The notes beneath the pieces were generated by a model that saw only the letters and a program-made list of their open reading frames with translations, made no database searches and had not been told where the DNA came from. A DNA stretch of 11,789 bases from CAZPEV01 sp964585635. Its GTDB lineage: Bacteria > Zixibacteria > MSB-5A5 > GN15 > JAAZOE01. How positions within the stretch are numbered: position 1 is the first letter of the stretch; every line of letters starts with the position of its first letter. Both the position numbers and the translations under genes were made by a program. Of the stretch, positions 6,748 to 11,789 are shown piece by piece. The DNA is taken from contig CAZPEV010000104.1 of assembly GCA_964585635.1 (NCBI GenBank), forward strand, positions 1-11,789, read 5' to 3'.

Positions 6748-8241
6748 TCAGCTTGTTCGATTCGTAACCAAAAGCGTCACCCGCGTGCTTTTTTCTCCCG
6801 GATGATGAATGATAATCAGATCGGATCGCCCGTCATCATTGAGCGGCGCCACTATAATCTGGTTCGGATCGGGCAGATCGATGACCAGGCTGGCTTTTCC
6901 CTGCATATACTCTCCCGCCATCCCGCGGTAAAACTGCAATTGGCCGGCCCCGTCGGCAAAGGCCAGATCCGGCAGGCCGTCGCCGTCGTAATCACCGGAC
7001 CAGTCCACGCGGATACGGGCGGTCGGGTTGGCATTTTCGAAATTCGGCTGGCAAGACAGCTTCTTTCGAACGGCCGGTTCCCGGGATGGACGACCGAGAT
7101 TGTCGATCGGATAAATCAGCAGGTAAAAATCGGTGCTCTTGGAGATCATGGTTCGCACCGTCGACATGATTCCCAACTCGATGGCCGGGACCACCAATTC
7201 CACTCCCCCGGTCCGATCAATATTATCGACCAAGATGTTTCCACAGACGTCGGTCAAAGAGACATGTTGCGTCGCCGGCGGGGCGTTCTGCGTAAAGCGG
7301 TCGGCGGTGTAAAAATCGATCTCGGTATGAGCGCCCGAGACGCCCCCGAGCGACCGCCCGCAAATGAAATCCAGCTTGCCATCGCGGTCGAAATCGGCTA
7401 GGCGTGACTGGCAGAAATTGCCGTGGGCGCCGTTGAGATGCATGTCCGCGGCGGCCGCCGGCCCAAAACTCCCATCGGCGTTTTGACGGAATATCGCCAG
7501 ACGATCCGGCCACACCATATAGATATCATCACGCTTGTCACCGTCGGAGTCGGCGATGGTGACCTCCGGGAGGGTCATGGTAAACACGCCCCCGGCACTG
7601 CCATACAGCTTCACCGGACGGTCATCCTCATCCAGCGCATGCGCCAGCGAGAGTGCGGAGAGCTTCTTGAAGGTGCCCCCCTTGTACTCCCATAAAGCAT
7701 AGCCGGCGGCGGTCGGCAGAAACGCAATGGTCCGGCCGGAAATGAGCTGGACAAAGGGATGCGGAAGTATCGTTCCCTCGATGCCGCTCATGAATATCGT
7801 CGGCTCGGCGGCCAGCGCCTGAGGCGGGGTGGCAAAGCCGGCGCCGTCGTGATGGTACTGCCAGAGGCCGTTCTGATCGACCGTCAACAGCTCGCTTTTG
7901 CCGTCGCGATCCAGGTCGAAGATTTGGACCATGTCGGTCGAAGATGACAGGGTCAGCGTCTGGCTGGCCGCAGGGGGGAAGCGCCCCGCTTCGCGCTGCA
8001 GATAGACATGCCCCACCCGATGACCACTCTGATCACTGGCCACGATGATTAAATCCGGGCGACCGTCGCCGTTGACATCGCCGGAGCGGCATCCCAGCAC
8101 CACCCCGGGGATGTCGATTTCCTGCCTCAGAAAGAAATCATCGTCGGCGGCAAATCCTTTGCCCGACCAGGCCAGGGCTACGAATAACCCCAGAAGTGCC
8201 GCAGCCCGACGTCCCGGTCGATTCCTAATAGTCCATCCCAT
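6748..8241 (-). CDS. Secreted FG-GAP/VCBS-repeat beta-propeller protein
   Basis: The 497-residue product starts with a twin-arginine-poor signal peptide (MGWTIRNRPGRRAAALLGLFVALAWSGKGFAA; likely cleavage after GFAA, residue 32). It then has FG-GAP-type repeats with Ca-binding Asp-rich loops: DVNGDGRPD (55-63), DLDRDGKSE (109-117), DSDGDKRDD (231-239), DFDRDGKLD (283-291), DYDGDGLPD (417-425) and LNDDGRSD (467-474). VDNIDRTGGVE at about 338-348 looks like a degenerate seventh. Seven blades suit an integrin-alpha-like propeller; the long gap at 117-231 could hide another. No enzyme domain is visible, so a binding or structural surface role is likely but not shown. It heads an apparent operon with the ybbR-like gene and tsaD. 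GGGGAAA lies shortly before the ATG and a strong promoter further upstream. Confidence 0.88.
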   Translation of the reverse strand: MGWTIRNRPGRRAAALLGLFVALAWSGKGFAADDDFFLRQEIDIPGVVLGCRSGDVNGDGRPDLIIVASDQSGHRVGHVYLQREAGRFPPAASQTLTLSSSTDMVQIFDLDRDGKSELLTVDQNGLWQYHHDGAGFATPPQALAAEPTIFMSGIEGTILPHPFVQLISGRTIAFLPTAAGYALWEYKGGTFKKLSALSLAHALDEDDRPVKLYGSAGGVFTMTLPEVTIADSDGDKRDDIYMVWPDRLAIFRQNADGSFGPAAAADMHLNGAHGNFCQSRLADFDRDGKLDFICGRSLGGVSGAHTEIDFYTADRFTQNAPPATQHVSLTDVCGNILVDNIDRTGGVELVVPAIELGIMSTVRTMISKSTDFYLLIYPIDNLGRPSREPAVRKKLSCQPNFENANPTARIRVDWSGDYDGDGLPDLAFADGAGQLQFYRGMAGEYMQGKASLVIDLPDPNQIIVAPLNDDGRSDLIIIHHPGEKSTRVTLLVTNRTS

Positions 8242-8260
8242 AAGCGTTTCCCCAAACTCC

Positions 8261-8289
8261 AGTATACATCTTTGTTACGCCGGTTTCAA
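8261..8289 (-). promoter_or_regulatory. Sigma-70 promoter of the propeller-ybbR-tsaD operon
   Basis: On the minus strand TTGAAA (8289-8284) and TATACT (8266-8261) are separated by exactly 17 bases, a close match to the sigma-70 consensus. The -10 is about 20 bases from the ATG at 8241, leaving a short leader with GGGGAAA as the ribosome site. It is the best-looking promoter in the window. Confidence 0.7.
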
Positions 8290-8311
8290 TCATTTTTGTG
8301 ATAGATAATCC

Positions 8312-8338
8312 CCCGATCCGGCCCTGCCGGCAATCGGG
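8312..8338. repeat. Dyad/hairpin in the divergent propeller-SRAP region
   Basis: CCCGAT (8312-8317) pairs with ATCGGG (8333-8338), and inside them CCGGC (8318-8322) pairs with GCCGG (8326-8330) around a CCT loop. This makes 11 base pairs with a two-base bulge. No T tract follows on either strand, so it is not a standard terminator. It sits about 22 bases upstream of the operon -35 element, where a regulator site would fit. Confidence 0.55.
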
Positions 8339-8452
8339 TACCCGCCACAGCAGACAGTCGAACCGCTATTTGGTTGCAGGTATAAACCGACACCCCTCCG
8401 TAGGGCCAATCACAGCCACCCGCGAAAAAACGAGCGGCCGGAAAATATCCTT

Positions 8453-8479
8453 TTGGCCTGTGGCCTTGAGCCGTATAAT
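8453..8479 (+). promoter_or_regulatory. Possible promoter of the SRAP gene
   Basis: A perfect TATAAT (8474-8479) lies 54 bases before the SRAP start codon. The best -35 is TTGGCC (8453-8458), with a short 15-base spacer. The -10 is convincing and the -35 is weak, so an activator may be needed or another -35 used. Confidence 0.45.
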
Positions 8480-8533
8480 CGGAAAAGTCAAGAACCATGC
8501 CTGGATGATGAAGGGTTAAGAGGTGTCGGCGCC

Positions 8534-9208
8534 ATGTGTGGACGATATAGTATCGCCGAGGTTCTGGAGTATCTTCAAGAGCGGTTTGATTTTCCCCCGC
8601 CCGATTTTTCGTACGCCCCGCGCTACAACGTTGCCCCCGGCCAACCGGCGCCGGTGGTCGTGGGGGGTGAACGGCGGGCGCTGAGGCTGATGAAATGGGG
8701 CCTCATACCCTCCTGGGCCGGCGATCCCTCGATCGGTAACCGGATGATCAACGCCCGCGCCGAGACGCTGGCTGAAAAGCGGAGTTTCAGGCCGCTCCTG
8801 CCGCACCGCCGTTGCCTGGTGGTGGGGGATGGTTTCTACGAATGGCGCCCGGCGTCGTCGGGGCGCGGCAAGATTCCGATCCGCTTCGTCCTCAGCGAAG
8901 GCGGGCCATTCGCCTTTGCCGGGTTGTGGGACAGCTGGTGCGCGCCGGACGGGGAAGAGGTCCCGAGCTTTACGATCGTGACCACCGCAGCCAACGACCT
9001 GATCCATCCCTTTCATGACCGGATGCCGGTCATCCTGACCCGCGACAATGAGGCCGGCTGGATCGATCCCGACCTGACCGATGAAATGCGGGCCGTGGCG
9101 CTTTTAAGGCCGTACCCGGGGGAGCAGATGCGCGCCTACGAGGTCTCTACGATCGTCAATTCTCCCCGCAATGACAGCCCGGAGTGTATCAAGGAAATAA
9201 CCCGCTAG
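8534..9208 (+). CDS. SRAP-family abasic-site DNA-protein crosslink protein (YedK/HMCES-like)
   Basis: SRAP proteins shield abasic sites in single-stranded DNA by forming a thiazolidine crosslink through the N-terminal cysteine. This 224-residue protein has the whole active site: Cys2 (MCGRYS, exposed after Met removal), Asn73 in NARAE, Glu103 in GFYEW and His161 in HDRMP. Other family strings are PRYNVAPGQ (29-37) and KWGLIPSWA (54-62). The ATG at 8534 must be the start, because any upstream start would bury Cys2. AAGAGGTG lies eight bases before it. The gene stands alone, divergent from the propeller operon and convergent with the methyltransferase. In several bacteria SRAP genes are linked to SOS or prophage genes, but no LexA-like box or phage gene is evident here. 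Confidence 0.95.
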   Translation: MCGRYSIAEVLEYLQERFDFPPPDFSYAPRYNVAPGQPAPVVVGGERRALRLMKWGLIPSWAGDPSIGNRMINARAETLAEKRSFRPLLPHRRCLVVGDGFYEWRPASSGRGKIPIRFVLSEGGPFAFAGLWDSWCAPDGEEVPSFTIVTTAANDLIHPFHDRMPVILTRDNEAGWIDPDLTDEMRAVALLRPYPGEQMRAYEVSTIVNSPRNDSPECIKEITR

Positions 9209-9314
9209 CCATCAGGACATCAGCCCTTCAGGGGATAATGCTCTTCCGTTATTGCCCCCGTCGAATCAGATGTTGCCGCGTACGTGCCGCAGATCAGCGT
9301 ATTGCTTGCCCCAA

Positions 9315-10328
9315 CTAATTCTCGACGCCAATGAGTTTTATATGGTAAAGATGTCGGCTTTCCCGCCGGTCTTTGGTTATTTCGAGCAGGTGCTCTGCCT
9401 CCTTGATTCGGCTTTCGCATAAATTCAGGTATCCGTCGCTCTCAAAGTCGCCCTTCAATTCTTCGGCTATTTCCTTTTCTTTGCGCCAAAGCTCGGACTC
9501 ATTTTCTGTGAAACACCACGTCCGGTATGAGAGCCCACTATGGTGCAGGGCCTTGGCGAGCTTGGTAGAATCCGCCTCGAGAAGATCTCTCGAATCATCG
9601 GGCTTGATTATCTGGCTGTAGAACACCCCCATCTGACCGGCAGCACCGATGATTCTCTTCATGGCCCCGATGGTCGCATCGAGATCATCAACGAAATAGA
9701 GCGTGTCCAGCGCTATGATTGTGTCGAACGAATTGGAGGGGAAATCGAGCGCATTCAGGTCACCGGTGCAAAAGGACAAGCGCTCCCGCTTCATCGCCGT
9801 CCGTTTCTTTGCGCGATCGATAACACCCTCAGCGAAATCCACTCCCGTGATTTGTGCTCCTGTTTGGTCGGATATATATTCGGTGATTCGGCCCACTCCG
9901 CATCCGAGATCGAGTACTCTGCTGGCCGGAGTCAGCTTAAGTACTTCCAGGAGTTTGTCCAATTGCTCCTTGTCGACCATGCTGCACTGACAGAGATCGA
10001 TGCCGTACACACGTTCACAGAAGCGCGAGTAGGTCTTGCACTCACTGGATCGGATCATCCATTCATCGAAGCCGGAACTCATCTTCTTTTTGTGAAATGC
10101 CGCCGCCAGCTTGGCAGCCTCATCCGATAAGGCGTAGCGGCCGTCAGCGAATCGAAGATGCCCCTTCGCCATCAGGCTTTCGTAGGCGTCGGTCCAGTCC
10201 ACCAGCTCATCATCGAAGAAGCGCTTCCCGAAATCCTCAAGCGCAGATCTTTCGGGTGATTCCCCCCGGAGCACGATGCTCCTGACTCCGATTAATAGCT
10301 GTTTCTCAGCTTCCGAGAACTCCGACAT
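9315..10328 (-). CDS. Class I SAM-dependent methyltransferase with N-terminal winged-helix-like extension
   Basis: This is a 337-residue protein. The methyltransferase fold begins near residue 120: motif I VLDLGCGVGR (138-147) binds SAM, VD at 163-164 ends strand 2, GDLNALDF (189-196) resembles the adenine-contact loop, and FDTIIALDTLYFV (201-213) is the motif IV region. The first 80 or so residues (LRGESPERSALEDFG ... MAKGHLRFADGRYALSDEAAKLA) look like a winged helix or dimerisation module, seen in some O- and small-molecule methyltransferases; the substrate cannot be named. Two Cys-rich spots (CxxY, CQC near 97-115) lie in the linker. The start has GGAG seven bases upstream. It converges on the SRAP gene and has a 730-base spacer behind it. 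By eye it is less GC-rich than its neighbours, which could mean acquisition. Confidence 0.85.
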   Translation of the reverse strand: MSEFSEAEKQLLIGVRSIVLRGESPERSALEDFGKRFFDDELVDWTDAYESLMAKGHLRFADGRYALSDEAAKLAAAFHKKKMSSGFDEWMIRSSECKTYSRFCERVYGIDLCQCSMVDKEQLDKLLEVLKLTPASRVLDLGCGVGRITEYISDQTGAQITGVDFAEGVIDRAKKRTAMKRERLSFCTGDLNALDFPSNSFDTIIALDTLYFVDDLDATIGAMKRIIGAAGQMGVFYSQIIKPDDSRDLLEADSTKLAKALHHSGLSYRTWCFTENESELWRKEKEIAEELKGDFESDGYLNLCESRIKEAEHLLEITKDRRESRHLYHIKLIGVEN

Positions 10329-10373
10329 CTGACAACTCCATCCCAGGCATCAGCCCATGGTTCAATCAGGCCA

Positions 10374-10402
10374 AACATAGGCATTACCCCGCTTTTAGGC
10401 AA
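10374..10402 (-). promoter_or_regulatory. Possible promoter of the methyltransferase gene
   Basis: On the minus strand TTGCCT (10402-10397) and TATGTT (10379-10374) are 17 bases apart, about 46 bases before the start codon. Each matches the sigma-70 consensus at four of six positions. An overlapping TTGACC slightly upstream is a better -35 but lacks a good -10 at the right distance. Confidence 0.35.
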
Positions 10403-10427
10403 CGGTCAATCGATGATACGGGATGCG

Positions 10428-10446
10428 CCATCCTCTCCGAGGATGG
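10428..10446. repeat. Inverted repeat CCATCCTC-TCC-GAGGATGG
   Basis: A perfect eight-base-pair stem with a three-base loop lies about 100 bases upstream of the methyltransferase start, behind its putative promoter. Two further pairs could form beyond one mismatch. On the plus strand it is followed by GGCCTTTCC, too poor in T for a good terminator. It could be an operator or a small hairpin. Confidence 0.5.
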
Positions 10447-10563
10447 GGCCTTTCCGTCATTTCCTCCATCATGTCAGAAACTGCCGTGCCAGTGTCACCG
10501 TCCGTCCTTTTGCATATCTGTCCTCTGTTAAACCCTGCCCGCAGAAAATGAGCTGGCGGCGGA

Positions 10564-10582
10564 TGATCTGACAGTCTGATCA
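10564..10582. repeat. 19-base near-perfect palindrome TGATCTGACAGTCTGATCA
   Basis: Eight of nine base pairs are symmetric about a central A; only T/T at position 6 and 14 is mismatched. The length and symmetry are those of a homodimeric regulator's operator rather than of a terminator. Its half-site TGATCTGA recurs in the leader of the peptidase gene (11023-11030). Confidence 0.55.
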
Positions 10583-10645
10583 ATTCCGGCAGGCAGTCCG
10601 CTTCCCTCCAGATCTGCCTATATCTTCTCCATCCAATTCTTGTAA

Positions 10646-10668
10646 ATCACCACAACTTCGATGGTGAT
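10646..10668. repeat. Inverted repeat ATCACCA-9 nt-TGGTGAT
   Basis: Two perfect seven-base arms (10646-10652 and 10662-10668) enclose CAACTTCGA. There is no T tract after it on either strand. It could form an RNA hairpin or bind a dimeric protein. Confidence 0.45.
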
Positions 10669-10715
10669 CACAACTCCGCCCCCTTTAGTAGACGCATATA
10701 TGGAGGTCTATACCT

Positions 10716-10976
10716 ATGCTCGCCGGCAAGAGACGATTCCATCCCCACCAGACCGACAAATCCATCATCAAGCCTTCGAAGAACAGCGATTGCGTCAAAC
10801 AAGAAAATGAGCGAACGAAGCCAATTTCCCGTAAACCCAAAGACCGCATGCTAGTCCAACGAAATTTCGCATTGAATTTCAAAGTCGGCGACGTGAAACC
10901 TCTTTCGATTTTGCGTTTCTTGTCCCCGCAAACCGGGGGTTTGTCAACACTCCTTGAAGAGCGAGGCACCCGGTGA
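10716..10976 (+). CDS. Small basic open reading frame, uncertain
   Basis: An 86-residue frame begins with ATG nine bases after a good GGAGG (10702-10706). The product is rich in Lys and Arg (for example MLAGKRRFHPHQTDKS, and ISRKPKDRMLVQR near 37-49) with no signal peptide, membrane segment or motif that I recognise. The opposite strand is also open across the whole stretch, which weakens the case. It ends 84 bases before the peptidase gene. It could be a small regulatory or nucleic-acid-binding protein, a dispersed repeat, or a chance frame. Confidence 0.2.
   Translation: MLAGKRRFHPHQTDKSIIKPSKNSDCVKQENERTKPISRKPKDRMLVQRNFALNFKVGDVKPLSILRFLSPQTGGLSTLLEERGTR
10929..10943. repeat. Short hairpin CAAACC-GGG-GGTTTG
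   Basis: A perfect six-base-pair stem with a three-base loop lies near the end of the small basic reading frame. TGTCAA follows on the plus strand, with no T tract. The meaning is unknown. Confidence 0.35.
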
Positions 10977-11011
10977 TTATCCCTGAACGCCGCTGCAACT
11001 TCGGTAGCAGA

Positions 11012-11070
11012 GTCTTCGTATCTGATCTGAAGACATTTGCTGCCGTCATGGGAGGGTAACATGATCAGAT
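11012..11070 (+). promoter_or_regulatory. Nested inverted repeats over the peptidase start codon
   Basis: GTCTTC (11012-11017) pairs with GAAGAC (11029-11034). The loop between them contains ATCTGATC (11020-11027), which is the exact reverse complement of GATCAGAT (11063-11070). The latter begins at the G of the peptidase start codon. In the mRNA the two helices would make an H-type pseudoknot with GGGAGGG, the ribosome site, in the connecting loop. As DNA, the same repeats could be operator half-sites. This is a pattern seen in the sequence; function is inference. Confidence 0.4.
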
Positions 11071-11789
11071 TGATGACCGTCCTCTGTGTCGTGGCGGTTC
11101 TTTTGACGCCGGCTGGAGTTGAATTATGCCACGCCGGACAAAGCGATAACACAGCCGCCCTGGGCCTGTTAATGCGTCTGTATGCGGCGATTGCCGCGAA
11201 GAATCCCGGCTATGGTGACACCGCGGCGGTTGTCGCTAAACTCGATTCTCAGCAACAGGAAGAACGTCTGGCGGCCCTCGCCGACCGGAACGCGCGCGAT
11301 CCTCAGATCACCGCGCTGATTGACAGTCTGCTGACCTCGGCTGCTTACAGGCTATACTATCGTCAGTTCAGCAATGTCACGCCCGATATCCATCGTCGCA
11401 TCTTTGCCGCCCTACCGTATCGCGCCATTCCGAGTCCGGCCGACATCGGACAGGCCCAGCTCGAGCTGTTCCGCCACCGTGACAGCCTGGCCGCATTGGT
11501 CGGGAAGGTCTCGCAGGTTGATATCGCCGCGGCGGTCGCGATCGCCCGTCAATGGGTCCCTCCCGGCGAACAATCGGAGCCTGTCACATACTACATCCTG
11601 GATGGAAATGCCGATGCCTTTGCCAAGGACGGCGCTGTCTGCTTCGACCTTTATGGCGTCTTACTAAGCAAGCGGCCGGCGGCGAGTCGCTATGGGAACC
11701 TGGCCGATATCCCGGCCGCCGAGATTACGGCGGTGCTGGCCCACGAATTCCAGCACGTTTTCGCGCAGGCCTATCTCTATCCACCGACC
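11061..11789 (+). CDS. Secreted zinc-dependent metallopeptidase, DUF5700-like (3' end outside window)
   Basis: The first 243 residues are present; the gene runs off the right edge. It starts MIRLMTVLCVVAVLLTPAGVELCHA, a signal peptide with likely cleavage after CHA, so the protein is exported; the Cys lacks a proper lipobox. The catalytic motif HEFQH (residues 228-232, bases 11742-11756) gives two zinc ligands and the general-base Glu of a gluzincin-type peptidase, inside a helix preceded by ITAVLA. The third ligand would lie beyond the edge. The helical N-terminal half (LMRLYAAIAAKN ... ITALIDSLLTSAAYRLYYRQF) and the position of HExxH resemble DUF5700 putative zinc peptidases, a family call made from memory of its layout. 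The ATG at 11061 follows GGGAGGG (11050-11056). Substrate unknown. Confidence 0.75.
   Translation, partial: MIRLMTVLCVVAVLLTPAGVELCHAGQSDNTAALGLLMRLYAAIAAKNPGYGDTAAVVAKLDSQQQEERLAALADRNARDPQITALIDSLLTSAAYRLYYRQFSNVTPDIHRRIFAALPYRAIPSPADIGQAQLELFRHRDSLAALVGKVSQVDIAAAVAIARQWVPPGEQSEPVTYYILDGNADAFAKDGAVCFDLYGVLLSKRPAASRYGNLADIPAAEITAVLAHEFQHVFAQAYLYPPT

Larger units (their letters stand above)
10329..11060. other. Dyad-rich 730-base spacer without a convincing gene
   Basis: This spacer lies between two divergently read genes, the methyltransferase and the peptidase. It holds at least five perfect or near-perfect inverted repeats (listed separately) and one small basic reading frame at 10716-10976. 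A longer frame on the minus strand covers 10685-11152 but runs into the peptidase gene and has no coding character. No transposase, tRNA or terminal repeats were recognised. Possible uses are divergent regulation, a structured RNA or the remains of a lost gene; the sequence alone does not decide. Confidence 0.5.

Noticed and set aside
8453..8533. N-terminal extension of the SRAP gene from an upstream TTG
   Set aside because: It would bury the catalytic Cys2, which must be exposed after Met removal, and it overlaps the putative promoter.
9224..9276. Inverted repeat GGGGATAA ... TTATTGCCCC as a terminator between SRAP and the methyltransferase
   Set aside because: Pairing needs a two-base bulge and no T tract follows on either strand.
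10929..10960. Minus-strand TTGACA near 10946 as a promoter
   Set aside because: No acceptable -10 lies 15-19 bases downstream.
10329..11060. Insertion sequence or integron-like element in the large spacer
   Set aside because: No transposase or integrase remnant, terminal inverted repeat pair or target duplication was found; the inverted repeats are short and local.
10685..11152. Minus-strand frame of 155 residues
   Set aside because: It overlaps the start and signal peptide of the peptidase gene, its product shows no recognisable domain, and no ribosome site is apparent.

Overview
The window looks like chromosome of a fairly GC-rich, Gram-negative (diderm) bacterium. LptB implies lipopolysaccharide export, and several products carry export signals: a TPR protein, an FG-GAP/VCBS beta-propeller and a metallopeptidase. 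This mix, with housekeeping genes in an unusual order, suggests the FCB superphylum or a nearby candidate phylum such as Zixibacteria. That placement is inference from gene content only; no rRNA or other phylogenetic marker was compared.

Left part (1-2519, mostly minus strand). lptB (LPS-export ATPase) is followed by rpoN (sigma-54), a conserved pairing, but lptA and lptC do not precede lptB. Instead a 720-residue exported TPR protein starts divergently from a short shared promoter region. The best lptB promoter lies so close to its start codon that the mRNA may be leaderless. The left 110 bases have no gene but contain a possible leftward promoter.

Middle part (2532-8241). The TPR gene ends at a strong hairpin terminator. 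Facing it on the minus strand is an apparent three-gene operon read right to left: a secreted FG-GAP beta-propeller protein with six clear and one degenerate Ca-binding loop, a one-TM YbbR/CdaR-like protein, and tsaD (tRNA t6A synthesis). ybbR and tsaD overlap by four bases (ATGA). A near-consensus sigma-70 promoter lies upstream of the first gene. No diadenylate cyclase gene accompanies ybbR here.

Right part (8242-11789). A divergent promoter region containing a long dyad separates the propeller operon from a complete SRAP-family (YedK/HMCES) gene, whose start is fixed by its catalytic Cys2. It converges on a class I SAM-dependent methyltransferase with an N-terminal winged-helix-like extension. 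About 730 bases follow with no convincing gene but with several inverted repeats and one small basic ORF. The window ends inside a secreted HExxH metallopeptidase that resembles DUF5700 proteins.

No mobile element, CRISPR array, tRNA or rRNA was recognised. No clear new multi-gene system was found. The less ordinary signals are the dyad-rich leader of the peptidase gene, which could form a pseudoknot over its start codon; the winged-helix-methyltransferase; and the propeller-ybbR-tsaD operon.
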